In this document: positions 10,087 through 19,706 of the stretch, piece by piece
Layout: each line of letters begins with the position of its first letter
Position numbering within the stretch: the stretch's first letter is position 1
Source of the DNA: Roseibium sp. HPY-6
GTDB taxonomy: Bacteria; Pseudomonadota; Alphaproteobacteria; Rhizobiales; Stappiaceae
Length of the DNA: 64,000 nucleotides
Direction: 5' to 3'
Assembly (NCBI RefSeq): GCF_040530035.1
Contig: NZ_JBEWCD010000002.1
Location: 2,835,793-2,899,792, forward strand
Notes under the pieces: model-generated
Told to the model about the DNA's origin: nothing
What the model saw: the letters and a program-made list of their open reading frames with translations, nothing else
The model's database searches: none
Made by a program: the position numbers and the translations under genes

Positions 10087-10988
10087 CAAATTCAACGCTT
10101 TCCGTTCAATCACTCACAAAGCGTTTCAAGGGTCACACGGCAGTCGATCAGGTGTCGTTTGAGCTGAAGCCCGGCGAGCGTGTCGCGCTGCTTGGGCACA
10201 ATGGTGCCGGCAAGACGACCCTGTTCAAAATGGTCCTCGGCTTCCTGCGGCGTGACAGTGGCGACGTTTCGGTACTGGGATGTGCAGCCGGAAGCAATTC
10301 TGCCCGGCAGGGAACCGCATATCTGCCAGAATCCGTCGCCTTTTCGAATGCCCTTACCGGTGAGGAGGTCATTCGTTTCTATGCGCGCCTCAAGGGCGAG
10401 CCTTCAGCCCGTTCCCTGGAACTCCTGGAACAGGTCGGGCTTGCGGAGGCAAGCAAACGGCGCGTCGGAACATATTCGAAGGGCATGCGCCAACGCCTCG
10501 GGCTGGCGCAGGCACTGATCGGCAATCCGAAGTTGGTTCTTCTGGACGAACCAACCACAGGCCTCGATCCGATTTCACGCCAGAACGTCTATCAGCTGAT
10601 CGGCGAGATTGCCCAAAAGGGGGCAACCGTTTTGCTCTCCTCTCACGCCTTGACCGAGTTGGAGGCCAGAACGGACAGGATCCTGATCCTGTCAAAAGGG
10701 CAACTCGTCGCCGATGACGAACTCGGCAAGTTGCGGGCTCAGGCCGGATTGCCGATCCGTTTGAAAGTCTGGACCAAGCCGGGCGCGGCACCGGAAGTGG
10801 CCGCGCAACTCGGTGCCGGCAGGATGAACGGGCGCTCGGTCGAACTCGACTGCGGGACTGACGACAAGGTTCGGAAGCTCTCGGCCATCAGTGCACTCGG
10901 TAACCTGATTGAAGATGTCGACGTCCACCCGCCGAGCCTGGACGATGTCTACCGGCATTTCTCAAACACCGTTCAGAAGGAGGCATGA
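10083..10988 (+). CDS. nosF: NosF, ABC transporter ATPase for NosZ copper-site assembly
   Basis: A 301-residue ABC ATPase with Walker A GHNGAGKTT, Q-loop region, signature SKGMRQRLGLAQAL, Walker B LVLLDEPTTGLD and the H-loop in SSHALTELE. It pairs with the permease NosY in a complex that contacts NosD and NosL during CuZ maturation. The ATG overlaps the nosD stop by 4 bp, and nosY follows 3 bp after its stop. Confidence 0.94.
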   Translation: MTNSTLSVQSLTKRFKGHTAVDQVSFELKPGERVALLGHNGAGKTTLFKMVLGFLRRDSGDVSVLGCAAGSNSARQGTAYLPESVAFSNALTGEEVIRFYARLKGEPSARSLELLEQVGLAEASKRRVGTYSKGMRQRLGLAQALIGNPKLVLLDEPTTGLDPISRQNVYQLIGEIAQKGATVLLSSHALTELEARTDRILILSKGQLVADDELGKLRAQAGLPIRLKVWTKPGAAPEVAAQLGAGRMNGRSVELDCGTDDKVRKLSAISALGNLIEDVDVHPPSLDDVYRHFSNTVQKEA

Positions 10989-10991
10989 GAT

Positions 10992-11822
10992 ATGGTCTCG
11001 CGCATACTGACAATCGTGCAACAGGAGTTGCGCATCGGTATCCGGAACCGCTGGATCCTTTTGGCGACACTGATCCTCGCTTTTTTCTCGCTCGCTTTGG
11101 CGCTGCTCGGTTCGGCGCCTGCGGGAACACTGGGCGTTGACAGGTTGACGATAACGGTCGCTTCGCTTGCAAGCCTTTCCGTTTATCTTGTCCCATTGAT
11201 CGCGCTGTTGCTCGCGTTTGACGCTGTGTGCGGTGAAATCGAGCGCGGCACGTTGCTCATGACCTTCTCCTGCCCGATTTCACGCACCGAATTTTTGCTT
11301 GGCAAAACCATTGGTCACATGCTCGTGCTAACGATTGCGCTGGTGGCAGGCTACGGCCTGACGGCGGCGGTGTTACTAACAATGGGAACCGGGTCACTGG
11401 CGGGTCTTGTTGATTTCGCAAGGCTGATCGCAACATCGGTTCTACTTGGCGTCTGTTTCCTCGCAATCGGCTACGTGCTCAGCTCACTCACGCGTCAATT
11501 GGGAACGGCTGCGGCCGCGGCAATTGCCGCGTGGCTACTTTTTGTCGTGCTCTATGATCTTGCGCTTCTTGGCGCTCTTGTCGCCAATCCGAGCGGTTTT
11601 TTCGCCTCGCAGGTGTTCCCTTACGCGATTTTGCTCAACCCGGCCGACGCCTTCCGTCTGTTCAACCTTGCAGCGCTCGGTGCGAGCGATCTCGTGGGCG
11701 GCATGTCGGGAGTCTCGGAAACACTGCCATTCGATCCGGCTCTGGCGCTCATATCCCTGCTTGCGTTCGCAGCCTTTGTGTTGACCGCGTCGGCCATTCT
11801 GATCCGAAGGATTAAGCCATGA
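10992..11822 (+). CDS. nosY: NosY, ABC transporter permease for NosZ maturation
   Basis: A 276-residue protein with about six transmembrane helices of the ABC-2 type. Family-like residues include the CGEIERGTL and PISRTEFLLGK segment in the first cytoplasmic loop. It forms the membrane part of the NosFY transporter. AAGGAGG precedes the ATG. The 3' end overlaps nosL by 4 bp. Confidence 0.92.
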   Translation: MVSRILTIVQQELRIGIRNRWILLATLILAFFSLALALLGSAPAGTLGVDRLTITVASLASLSVYLVPLIALLLAFDAVCGEIERGTLLMTFSCPISRTEFLLGKTIGHMLVLTIALVAGYGLTAAVLLTMGTGSLAGLVDFARLIATSVLLGVCFLAIGYVLSSLTRQLGTAAAAAIAAWLLFVVLYDLALLGALVANPSGFFASQVFPYAILLNPADAFRLFNLAALGASDLVGGMSGVSETLPFDPALALISLLAFAAFVLTASAILIRRIKP

Positions 11823-12367
11823 AACGACGTTTTTTTCTTCTTCTTGCCCTTGGTCTTCTTGCCGGCTGCCAGGAGGCCCCGGAAGTCGCCAAGCCGGCTG
11901 CCATCACGCTGACAGCAGAAGCTGCCGGACACTATTGCCAGATGACCGTCCTGGAACACGAAGGTCCGAAGGCGCAGATCCATCTTTCCGGAAATCCGTT
12001 TCCTTTCTGGTTCACCCAGGTCAGGGACGCGATCGCCTTCATGCATTCGCCGGAAGAGCCGAAAGACATAGCTGCAATCTATGTGAGCGACATGGACGTT
12101 GCGGCCAATTGGAAGGAGCCGGGTTTTGATAACTGGATCGATGCGGAAGCAGCATGGTTTGTCGTTGACAGCAAACAGGCCGGGGGGATGGGCGCGCCCG
12201 AGACGATACCGTTCGGAACTGAAGAAGGCGCAAAGAAATTCGCAGCAGCTCAAGGCGGGCGAGTCCTTCGCCTCGATGATATCCCGGCTGAATATGTTCT
12301 TGCACCGGTTGAGCTCTCGTCAACCTCGCAGTTGAAGCAAGACAATACAGACGAGGCGGTGCAATGA
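11819..12367 (+). CDS. nosL: NosL, copper-delivery lipoprotein
   Basis: A 182-residue lipoprotein. The signal peptide ends in a lipobox (LLAGC, Cys at about residue 17), so the protein should be anchored in the outer face of a membrane. The NosL copper-binding segment HYCQM occurs at about residues 38-42. Known role: NosL carries Cu(I) and hands it to NosD/NosFY for assembly of the CuZ site. The gene overlaps nosY and nosX by 4 bp on each side. Confidence 0.92.
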   Translation: MKRRFFLLLALGLLAGCQEAPEVAKPAAITLTAEAAGHYCQMTVLEHEGPKAQIHLSGNPFPFWFTQVRDAIAFMHSPEEPKDIAAIYVSDMDVAANWKEPGFDNWIDAEAAWFVVDSKQAGGMGAPETIPFGTEEGAKKFAAAQGGRVLRLDDIPAEYVLAPVELSSTSQLKQDNTDEAVQ

Positions 12368-13374
12368 ACCAGGCTGTTTCTGGACCTCTACGGCTTAGCC
12401 GACGCCGCTTCATCACGATCAGCGCGGTTGCAACCGCCAGTGCGGTTCTTCCGCTAAATAAGGCGAGTGCCGAACCCGCGCTTCACACATGGCGCGGGAT
12501 CGCGCTTGGTGCGAAAGCGGAAATCAATCTGGTGCACAACCACGCCAGCAGAGTGCAGGAGCTCTTTGCAGCGATCGAAGGAGAGATCAGGCGCTTGGAG
12601 GGCATTTTCAGTCTTTATCAGGCGAACAGCGAATTGAGCCGACTGAACAGCAAAGGGCAATTGGTCACCCCATCCTTCGACATGCTGGAGCTTCTCAGCC
12701 TATCGCAGAGGCTGCACCGCGTGACGGAAGGTGCCTTCGATCCAACAGTTCAGCCGCTGTGGAGTTACTACGCGCGGCGAGCTACAGGAAATAATACTGG
12801 CGACTTTGAGGCGGTTTTTTCTCGTGTTGGATTCAACCATGTTCAGATCCAGTCCGACGAAATTCGCTTCAGGAAGTCCGGGATGGCAATGACGTTTAAC
12901 GGCATCGCACAGGGTTTCATCACTGACCGTATCACGGCGCTTCTGGAACGAGAGAACTGTGTCGACATGGTCGTGGAAATCGGTGAATTGGCGGCCAGAG
13001 GGAGTGCTTCCAAGGAAACCAGTTCGGATGAAAAGGGGTGGCCGGTAACGCTTCGTCCCGATCCGTCTTTGACTGACGCGCAAGCCGTAATGCATCTTTC
13101 CAACGCTGCAGTAGCAAGTTCGGCGCGACTGGGAACGACATTCGATCAAGGCGGATCGCGTTCACATATTCTGGATCCAAGAACCGGACGTCCTGTCGAC
13201 ACCGGCCTTGTGGCAGCAAGTGTTGTTGCCCCAAGCGCAGCATTGGCGGACGGGCTCTCCACGGCTGCAATGGTTTGCGGTGAAACTCAACTGCAGCGAG
13301 CGTTGAACGGTTTTCAGACGACACGCGCTTTCGTCGTGCGGGAAGACAGGTCCATGGTCTGGCTGACAGCATAG
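12364..13374 (+). CDS. nosX: NosX, FAD:protein FMN transferase (ApbE family)
   Basis: A 336-residue protein with a Tat-type signal (SRRRFITISAV). The ApbE domain has FDPTVQPLW, FNGIAQGFITDRI, VEIGELAARG and the later SHILDPRTGRP motif. ApbE proteins transfer FMN from FAD to Thr in an S/T-G-A-T-x-T motif; NosR here carries such a motif, so NosR is the expected substrate. Last gene of the nos operon, overlapping nosL by 4 bp. It converges with the end of the nir operon, 66 bp away. Confidence 0.92.
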   Translation: MNQAVSGPLRLSRRRFITISAVATASAVLPLNKASAEPALHTWRGIALGAKAEINLVHNHASRVQELFAAIEGEIRRLEGIFSLYQANSELSRLNSKGQLVTPSFDMLELLSLSQRLHRVTEGAFDPTVQPLWSYYARRATGNNTGDFEAVFSRVGFNHVQIQSDEIRFRKSGMAMTFNGIAQGFITDRITALLERENCVDMVVEIGELAARGSASKETSSDEKGWPVTLRPDPSLTDAQAVMHLSNAAVASSARLGTTFDQGGSRSHILDPRTGRPVDTGLVAASVVAPSAALADGLSTAAMVCGETQLQRALNGFQTTRAFVVREDRSMVWLTA

Positions 13375-13440
13375 GGCCGAGTGGCATGGGGCTCGTTTTG
13401 CAGTCGGTTATCTCTTCATGAACATCAGTTTGGACGACGT

Positions 13441-13839
13441 CTATTCAAGCTTTCCGCGACTGCGTGCGACCTGCGCAATCAGGCCCCATACAATCGTTCT
13501 GAACATCATCGCCACGACGGTTCTGAACTCGTAGGCACCACCCATAACGATGTGCAAAACGAGACCGGCCATCACAGTCGCAGTGCATGAAAAAATTGCG
13601 ATCGATAACCAATACGCCCATGCGAGTTTTCGCTGGAGCCCATATCCTGCAGCGACGTAAAAGAAACCGGCCAGAAAATTAAACCAGAGTACAAAATGAA
13701 CAACGTTTCCAGCCGCCTCCTTGACCTCGTGGCCGCCAAAAAGAACAAGTCCACCTGACAGGATCGTCAAGAGGCCGAAGACGATGGCGAACAGGGCTAC
13801 GGGTGCTGATACCGAGCGTTTCGCCTCTTTGGCAGCCAT
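13441..13839 (-). CDS. Small four-helix membrane protein at the end of the nir operon
   Basis: A 132-residue protein with four hydrophobic segments (about residues 12-34, 44-65, 72-95 and 100-122). The charged N-terminus (MAAKEAKRS) and short basic tail suggest both ends are in the cytoplasm. I do not recognise a named family. It has a strong ribosome-binding site (AAGGAG 7 nt before the ATG) and follows the small gene at 13894 by 54 bp on the same strand, so it is probably the last gene of the nir transcript. Its position suggests a part in assembly or electron transfer, but that is only context. Confidence 0.72.
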   Translation of the reverse strand: MAAKEAKRSVSAPVALFAIVFGLLTILSGGLVLFGGHEVKEAAGNVVHFVLWFNFLAGFFYVAAGYGLQRKLAWAYWLSIAIFSCTATVMAGLVLHIVMGGAYEFRTVVAMMFRTIVWGLIAQVARSRGKLE

Positions 13840-13893
13840 AATCAGCTCCTTGCTATTGCAGGATGGCCTTCAGTCCTTTGGGTACTTCGAGTG

Positions 13894-14142
13894 TCAGTCC
13901 GGATGCGATTTGCCGTCAGCCTCATCCATCAATCCACGCACCCATCTGGCAGCCCACCAAGCGGCAGGAACTCCGAGAGGAATGCTGAACCAGATAGCCG
14001 CAACCGGTAAAATCGCGGGCAACCCAAGCGAAATGCCAATCAGACCAAGCAGGAACAGATTGATCGCCACCGCCGCCGCCGTGAATGGGTAGAGCAGCAA
14101 AGCGAGTTTTCGTATGGACCAGTTGTTCTCTATGTCTGTCAT
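13894..14142 (-). CDS. Small two-helix membrane protein following cbiX
   Basis: An 82-residue protein with two hydrophobic segments (about residues 14-36 and 38-62) separated by a short turn with Pro. The ends are acidic (MTDIENN, DEADGKSHPD). No catalytic motif or named family was recognised. Its ATG overlaps the stop of the CbiX-like gene by 4 bp, which argues strongly that it is real and translated with it. Function unknown. Confidence 0.7.
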   Translation of the reverse strand: MTDIENNWSIRKLALLLYPFTAAAVAINLFLLGLIGISLGLPAILPVAAIWFSIPLGVPAAWWAARWVRGLMDEADGKSHPD

Positions 14143-15089
14143 GCTGCTTGTCTCTTTTTTCCCGAGACGCGCGTTTGTAATTTTTCCAAAAGCGATGCGG
14201 CGAAGCTAAAACCTGAAAATATGGGTCGTTGAGAGCACTCGCATTGCCCTGAGGTTTCACCGCAAGGAATTTTCGTGAATGCCTGTGGAGCATCAACCGC
14301 ATCGGAACAACCATCTGACGCGGTATGCTGCAGACTGAGCGGGTCGAAATTTTCCCTCCCAAGGCGGGCGGTTGTCAGACTATGGGCAATCAGTTCCGCA
14401 ACGAAGTCGGCTTCGCCGATAGCCGGCAGGAGAACGCCTTTGTACCCGCCCTCGGCGAGGGCATTCGGAATGTCTTCCGTCAAATGGGATCCCGTTCCTG
14501 CCAAAAACGGCAATAAAAGCGTTCTGGGTGTGCTCACTCGCGCGACGAGGGACAGCGATGGCTCCTGAGCCAGGAAACCCGTGTGGATCTTTTTCTTGAA
14601 AGGCATCAGGCCGCGCAAACGCTTCGCGAAATAAAGGGCGCAGTCTGATGCGGCTGAGCCCGTCTCCGAGCCGTGCGCCGCGATCATGATATTGCAGGAA
14701 TTCAGCGACCAGCCTCGCTGTTCGGCTTCCCACTTGAGTATCTTCAGTGTTCGGTGCGGAAGTCCCGGGTGAAGGCCAAGCGGTTTGAGTTGGTGAACCC
14801 TAACCGCGCCAATCCGGTCCGGCAGCGCTTGTTTTGTGAACCAGCCGTCGGCCATGAATACAGGATAGACAAAGGGCTCGGCATTGCAGGAACCAAGTTC
14901 CCGTTCAAGGTTTCCCGAGGCCGCAAGCGTTGCAGACCGTATCTTCCAACCTGGCAGAAGCGAGCCGACTTTCGAAGCGAGTTGCTGCAATTGCCACTCT
15001 CCGGCCGCGGGGCTGGAGGGCTGACCGTGCGAGACGATCAGGGCCTCAGTGACTGGTACCTTCAGAGAAGGTGATCTTGTTCCAGACAT
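14139..15089 (-). CDS. CbiX-type sirohydrochlorin chelatase, two-domain form, in the nir operon
   Basis: A 316-residue protein with two CbiX-like halves. The first half has LIVSHGQP (His about residue 21) but lacks the second histidine. The second half has the full set: IMIAAHGS (His about 139) and LPFLAGTGSHLTEDIP (His about 202), the metal-inserting pair of this family. CbiX/SirB enzymes insert Co or Fe into sirohydrochlorin. Lying directly after nirN, it could supply the ferrochelatase step that makes siroheme for heme d1. The start at 15089 was chosen for AGGA about 8 nt upstream; it lies inside the nirN 3' end (44-bp overlap). An ATG at 15152 would overlap more and lacks a good site. Confidence 0.82.
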   Translation of the reverse strand: MSGTRSPSLKVPVTEALIVSHGQPSSPAAGEWQLQQLASKVGSLLPGWKIRSATLAASGNLERELGSCNAEPFVYPVFMADGWFTKQALPDRIGAVRVHQLKPLGLHPGLPHRTLKILKWEAEQRGWSLNSCNIMIAAHGSETGSAASDCALYFAKRLRGLMPFKKKIHTGFLAQEPSLSLVARVSTPRTLLLPFLAGTGSHLTEDIPNALAEGGYKGVLLPAIGEADFVAELIAHSLTTARLGRENFDPLSLQHTASDGCSDAVDAPQAFTKIPCGETSGQCECSQRPIFSGFSFAASLLEKLQTRVSGKKRQAA

Positions 15090-16578
15090 TGTATTTTCCT
15101 GAAGGTTTTCGCATCGGCAGACGCCGTATTTCTTCCAAGGTTTTCGCGTCATAGACGATCACCGCACCGTCTTCCTCCCAGATGGAGACGAGGGCGTGCC
15201 GACCGTCACGCGTAAACTCGACATGGGCGACGGTCGCACCTTCTTCGGCCCGGAGCGTTTTGATGATCTCCAGGCTGTCCTTGTCGATGATATGCATGAC
15301 GTCCTTGTTCGGTCCGAAAAAGACATCGACCCAGACGTAGGGCGAGTTTTCGTGACTGCGCATGAAGAAACCCGGTCCAAGCGTTTCGATCCGTTTGACT
15401 GTTTTCCAAGTCTTCATATCGATCACGGATACAGCGCCATCCTTAAGGTGCGGGGTCGCCATCACCGTCGTGTCGCCGTGTTTCCAGGTGATCCCGGAGC
15501 CGAGATGCGGCATTCCGGGCAAATCAAGATCTGCCGTCTTTTGACCTATGACCAGATCGATGACCTGCCCACCATCGCCGCTGCGCGAAGCGCCCATGAT
15601 GTACTCGTAACTCTGATCAAAGAAAAAATCGTCCAGATAGTCCGGCGTTGTGATTTTTCTTACGGGAAACGGGTCGCTGTGGGGCGCGGGACCTTCAATG
15701 CGCCAGTCATGGGCGAAGCCGTAGTGCGGCGGGTTTTCGCCGTAGAAGACTTCCCAGATCTCCGGAACATCCTTGAGCGCCAGAACGAAGCTTTCGCGCG
15801 GTGGGGCCTGATAGACCGCTGATATCCGGCTTGGGGTTCCGTCTTTGCCCTTGATTTGCTTGACCTGCGAAACGCTGAGGTCTTCGGTCGAAAGGATCGT
15901 AAGCGTGTTCGGAAGATAGTTAGCCACAGCGATCCAGTTGCCGTCGTGGCTCATCGCAATGTTCCGGCTGTTGAGGCCCGCACGGATGCGACCCACTTCC
16001 TGCAAGGAATAGAGATCGTATTTTTGCACCCAGCCATCGCGTGACATGATGAAAACAAATCGTCCATTCGGACTGAATTTCGGTCCACCATGGACTGCAA
16101 AGGGCGTCGGGAAACGGTCGAGTGTCTCGAAGGTATCACCGTCCAGAACGCTGACGTGGTGGTCACCGGTTTCGACTACGAGTGTGATGTTCAGCGGATC
16201 GGATGACCAAGCGGGCTCCTCCACCGGTTTGTAGTCCTCATTGAGTTCCCGGCTTGCCATGATTTCTTCAGCACCCCAGGGCGGGACGTCGGCAAGCGGC
16301 TCCTTCAGGAAAGCGGAAAGGGCTTCAATCTGCTCTTCGCTCATCTGTTCGCCGAAAGCCGGCATTTGCGTCGCCTCGCGGCCGTCGCGGATAACTGACA
16401 TCAGGTTGGGTCCACGCATCCGGCCGAGCGTTTGCGGGATAAGGGCCGGCCCGATCCCGCCCAGTCGGTTGACGCCGTGGCATTCCTGGCAGTTATCCGC
16501 GTAATCTCGCACCGGGTCCGCCAACGGTGCAGAGACAGCCACGAGGAGAGCGCTAAGCGAAACGATGAGCCGGGTCAT
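15046..16578 (-). CDS. nirN: NirN, c-type/d1-binding cytochrome for heme d1 maturation
   Basis: A 510-residue paralogue of NirS with a signal peptide, a cytochrome c motif CQECH at about residues 30-34, then an eight-bladed propeller-like d1 domain. Known role: NirN carries out the last dehydrogenation step of heme d1 synthesis and hands d1 to NirS in the periplasm. It is distinguished from NirS by its position after nirJ and its lower similarity. The ATG lies 26 bp inside the end of nirJ, which points to translational coupling. Confidence 0.92.
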   Translation of the reverse strand: MTRLIVSLSALLVAVSAPLADPVRDYADNCQECHGVNRLGGIGPALIPQTLGRMRGPNLMSVIRDGREATQMPAFGEQMSEEQIEALSAFLKEPLADVPPWGAEEIMASRELNEDYKPVEEPAWSSDPLNITLVVETGDHHVSVLDGDTFETLDRFPTPFAVHGGPKFSPNGRFVFIMSRDGWVQKYDLYSLQEVGRIRAGLNSRNIAMSHDGNWIAVANYLPNTLTILSTEDLSVSQVKQIKGKDGTPSRISAVYQAPPRESFVLALKDVPEIWEVFYGENPPHYGFAHDWRIEGPAPHSDPFPVRKITTPDYLDDFFFDQSYEYIMGASRSGDGGQVIDLVIGQKTADLDLPGMPHLGSGITWKHGDTTVMATPHLKDGAVSVIDMKTWKTVKRIETLGPGFFMRSHENSPYVWVDVFFGPNKDVMHIIDKDSLEIIKTLRAEEGATVAHVEFTRDGRHALVSIWEEDGAVIVYDAKTLEEIRRLPMRKPSGKYNVWNKITFSEGTSH

Positions 16579-17773
16579 GGCGTTTTCCTCTGAAAGGGGT
16601 CACGGTCAGACGCTCATAGCCGTCATCGGAGAGCCCGATTTCATTGTCATCGAGATAACAGGCCGGGTCTTCCGCCCAGGGGTCGCCGGTCAGTTGCAGC
16701 GCACGAATACGAGTGTTCCCGCCGCAAACGTCCTGCAGCGCACAGGCGCCGCAACGGCCCTTAAGAGGTCTTGGACGCGTTCGGAGCTGCGCCAGGATCG
16801 GATCGTCGCCTGTCCAGAGTTTGGAAAAAGCGTCGGTTTTCACACTGCCGACCGTGTAATCCGACCAATATGTGTCCGGGTGCACATTGCCGAGCGTGTC
16901 GATGTTGGCAACACCAAGACCCGATGAATTCCCGCCCCAGGCAACAAGGTGCTCGCGGACGTGTTCCGCTTTGGTATCGCCGAATCTCCGGCGCAACCAG
17001 TTCAGGAAATAGACTGCATCTGCATCGTTGTTGCCGGTTACGATATCAAGTTCGCGCCCGCCGCTTACGCCGGTCCAGGCGCGTTCGAGAAGCAAATCCA
17101 TAGCCCAACGGGAGCGTTTGTGTTCCGCGTCCTCACTGCGGTTCTTGTCGCCGCGTCCTGCGTAAACGAGGTGCGAGAGGTAGAACTTGTCGACGCCCTC
17201 GGCATCACACAGTCTGAGAAGATCCGGCAGATGCTTGTGGTTTGCCTGGGTCAGGGTGAAACGGAGCCCAACCTTGATGCCCCGTGCCTTGCACTCTCTG
17301 ACACCGCGCAGGGCTTGCTTGTAAGCTCCTTCAACGCCCCGGAACCAGTCGTTGGTCGCGCCAATGCCGTCGATAGAGATGCCGACATAGTCGAAGCCGA
17401 TTTCCGCGACTTTGTCAGCCATTTCACCATAGAGTTTCGTGCCGTTGGTTGAGAGCGCGAGCATGCGCACGAGATCGCGGGCGCGTGTGGCAATGTCGAA
17501 GAGATCGCGCCGGTCCAACGGTTCACCGCCTGACAGGATGAGTGCCGGGACCCCGAACTCACCAAGGTCTTCAAGTGTTGCCATGGCCTGCGCGTGGGTG
17601 AGTTCACCCGGGAAATCCACATCCGCGGAGACCGTATAGCAATGCCGGCATCTGAGGTTGCATCGGCGAGTCAGGTTCCAGATCACGACGGGCTTCACTG
17701 CGCTGCTGCGCCCGCGTGTTCTGGGAGCCGTCGGGTTGATGATCTGTTTCATGTATTCTGTCAGCCGAAACAT
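16553..17773 (-). CDS. nirJ: NirJ, radical SAM enzyme of heme d1 synthesis
   Basis: A 406-residue radical SAM protein. The CxxxCxxC motif is RCNLRCRHC at about residues 37-45, followed by LSGGEP and the usual barrel motifs. The C-terminal part has further cysteines ([14 protein letters not shown] and later C) typical of a SPASM-like auxiliary cluster. NirJ removes propionate side chains from didecarboxysiroheme to give the oxo groups of heme d1. It starts 3 bp after nirH and overlaps nirN by 26 bp. Confidence 0.94.
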   Translation of the reverse strand: MFRLTEYMKQIINPTAPRTRGRSSAVKPVVIWNLTRRCNLRCRHCYTVSADVDFPGELTHAQAMATLEDLGEFGVPALILSGGEPLDRRDLFDIATRARDLVRMLALSTNGTKLYGEMADKVAEIGFDYVGISIDGIGATNDWFRGVEGAYKQALRGVRECKARGIKVGLRFTLTQANHKHLPDLLRLCDAEGVDKFYLSHLVYAGRGDKNRSEDAEHKRSRWAMDLLLERAWTGVSGGRELDIVTGNNDADAVYFLNWLRRRFGDTKAEHVREHLVAWGGNSSGLGVANIDTLGNVHPDTYWSDYTVGSVKTDAFSKLWTGDDPILAQLRTRPRPLKGRCGACALQDVCGGNTRIRALQLTGDPWAEDPACYLDDNEIGLSDDGYERLTVTPFRGKRHDPAHRFA

Positions 17774-17776
17774 GGT

Positions 17777-18265
17777 TCACCCTTTCTGACCGCGCAGCCG
17801 CATGCCCGTTTTCTTCAAGATGCGGGTTGAGAACAGGATGTCGCTCGCCCGGCAAGCATCGCCGAGAAGTTCGGCAACACGATCCCTTTTGGCGTGAACT
17901 TCGTCACGGCTGGCTCCGTGGACCATCGCGAAGAGATTGTAGGGCCACATCGGCAGAGCCCGAGGGCGCCGGTAACAGTGCGTCACGAAGGGCAGGGCAC
18001 CGATTTTGTCACCAAGATCGTCAACCAGGCTGTCGTCGACATCCCAAACGGTCATGCCGTTGGCAGTCATGCCAAGCCGGTAGTGATTGGGCGCCGCACC
18101 GATGCGCCGGATGACGCCGTTTTTCTTGAAATTTTCCAGGCGTTCCAGCAGCTCCGGTTCAGCAATCCCGAGCGTTTCGGCAACAACGGTATAGGGCTGA
18201 AGCACAAGCGGCAGACCGGCCTGCGTCGCTTCAATGATAGCCCTGTCTTTTGGGTCCAGTGTCAT
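17777..18265 (-). CDS. nirH: NirH, siroheme decarboxylase subunit
   Basis: A 162-residue AsnC/Lrp-like protein with an N-terminal winged-helix region and a C-terminal ferredoxin-like half containing THCYRRPRALPMWPYNLFA. Known role: NirD, L, G and H decarboxylate siroheme to 12,18-didecarboxysiroheme. The start at 18265 gives an ATGA overlap with nirG and places the conserved MTLDPKDRAII at the N-terminus. A further-upstream ATG at 18397 lies wholly inside nirG and was discarded. Confidence 0.92.
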   Translation of the reverse strand: MTLDPKDRAIIEATQAGLPLVLQPYTVVAETLGIAEPELLERLENFKKNGVIRRIGAAPNHYRLGMTANGMTVWDVDDSLVDDLGDKIGALPFVTHCYRRPRALPMWPYNLFAMVHGASRDEVHAKRDRVAELLGDACRASDILFSTRILKKTGMRLRGQKG

Positions 18266-18717
18266 GCGTTTACCCGAAAGCCGACGAAGAACTCGCGCTT
18301 CTTTGGAAACATCAGCACTTCCAGGCCTGTGTCGTGCTCGATTTCCCTGGCCGTTCTGATGATGTCGCCGCGTGTTTCTGTTGCCATTACGAACCACATG
18401 TTGAGCGCGTGATCCCGTTGATAGTTATGCGCGACCTCCGCATGGGCATTGACTTTGGTTAAGACGTCTTCGAAACGATCTTCAGGAACCGACATTGCGC
18501 AGAGACAAAAAGCTCCGCCGAGCGCCTCGGCATCGAAGAAAGGGCCAAACCGGGTAAGCAGGCCGTCGTCCCTGAGCTGTCGAACCTTGTCGACGACCTC
18601 CTGTTCGGTGAGACCGAGCTCCTCGGCAACACTGGCGAAAGGCCGCTGGGTGAGGGGCAGGTCGTCCTGCAGGCGGTTTATCAATCTACGGTCCAGATCG
18701 GAAAGTTCCTGGCTCAT
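18262..18717 (-). CDS. nirG: NirG, siroheme decarboxylase subunit
   Basis: A 151-residue AsnC/Lrp-like protein: LDRRLINRLQDDLPLTQRPF at the start, then a winged helix, then VAHNYQRDHALNMWFVMA and FVGFRVNA at the end. It belongs with NirDL and NirH in the siroheme decarboxylase. Although the fold is that of a transcription regulator, the family in nir operons acts as an enzyme. It overlaps nirDL and nirH by 4 bp each. Confidence 0.92.
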   Translation of the reverse strand: MSQELSDLDRRLINRLQDDLPLTQRPFASVAEELGLTEQEVVDKVRQLRDDGLLTRFGPFFDAEALGGAFCLCAMSVPEDRFEDVLTKVNAHAEVAHNYQRDHALNMWFVMATETRGDIIRTAREIEHDTGLEVLMFPKKREFFVGFRVNA

Positions 18718-19703
18718 GCCGCTGCTCCCTGTCTCGAAATCATCGCCCCGGTCTGCTTGAAGCAGCGGTTCGAAAAAAGAATCCTGTAGGGAACATCTGC
18801 CAGCTCAGGCAGGAGTGATGCCTGTGTCAGCGTCTCAACGGCTTTTGTCCGGGTCTGCGCATGGATCATGCAATAGAGCCGGTAGGGCCAGACGTGCTCG
18901 ATGGGACTGCGCTCGTAACAAAGGGTCACGCCCGGATGCGCAGCGAGTGCCGGACCGGCTTCGTCTATCCGCTCGGACGTTATGTCCCAGACCACCATTG
19001 CATTGGAGCGCCAGCCGAGTGCGCGATGGCGCACGATCACCCCAAGCCGCGAAATGATACCCGCGTCTTGCAACACGGCAATGCGGTCGAGAACGTGCTC
19101 TTCCGACCAGTTGAGCATTTCCGCGATCTCAAGGTAGGGTCGCTCGGTCAACGGCATGCCGGAAGTGAGCGCCTGCAGGAGATCGTTGTCACCCTCCTGC
19201 AGGAGCTCCTTCCGGACCGGCCGGGGCGCGAGTGGCCGGTCCATCTCTCCGTTCAGTCGAAATCCCAGATCGACATTGAACGGTCTGACAAGGGGAAGAT
19301 CGAGTACGCGTAATCCGGTCTGTCTCTCGATGTCTCCAAGAACCTTGTCGACGTGCTGTCTGTCGGGACCCGTTGCGACGAACCACAGGTTCCAGCGGTT
19401 TTCCCGCTCATAGGAATGGTTGACACCGGGCTGAGCACCAACAAGTTCGGCAATGCTTTCTAGCCTCTCTGCGGGTGCTGCAAGAGCAGCAAGAGTGCTC
19501 GCCGATACGCTGTTGGGAGCACAGGTAGCACCAACGCGCGTGATGCGGCCGGACGCGCTCAGTTTCCTGAGCCGCTCAAGTATCTCGGCTTCTGCACAAG
19601 ACAACTCCCGGCCGATCTCGGCAAAGGGACGCGGTATGATGGGAAGATCACGCTGCCAGTTATCCAGCAGTCTGAGATCGATGGGATTGCCGATCCATTC
19701 CAT
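18714..19703 (-). CDS. nirDL: NirD-NirL fusion, siroheme decarboxylase
   Basis: A 329-residue protein made of two AsnC/Lrp-like units. The first half (about 1-155) starts LRLLDNWQRDLPIIPRPF and holds VNHSYERENRWNLWFVA. The second (about 165-329) starts LLQALTSGMPLTERPY and holds LCYERSPIEHVWPYRLYCMIH. In some denitrifiers these are separate NirD and NirL; the fused form is also known. Works with NirG and NirH to remove two acetate carboxyl groups from siroheme. It lies 3 bp after nirF. Confidence 0.92.
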   Translation of the reverse strand: MEWIGNPIDLRLLDNWQRDLPIIPRPFAEIGRELSCAEAEILERLRKLSASGRITRVGATCAPNSVSASTLAALAAPAERLESIAELVGAQPGVNHSYERENRWNLWFVATGPDRQHVDKVLGDIERQTGLRVLDLPLVRPFNVDLGFRLNGEMDRPLAPRPVRKELLQEGDNDLLQALTSGMPLTERPYLEIAEMLNWSEEHVLDRIAVLQDAGIISRLGVIVRHRALGWRSNAMVVWDITSERIDEAGPALAAHPGVTLCYERSPIEHVWPYRLYCMIHAQTRTKAVETLTQASLLPELADVPYRILFSNRCFKQTGAMISRQGAAA

Positions 19704-19706
19704 GGC

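Noticed and set aside
18262..19703. NirG and NirDL as AsnC/Lrp transcription regulators
   Set aside because: The fold is shared, but the gene order and motifs match siroheme decarboxylase.
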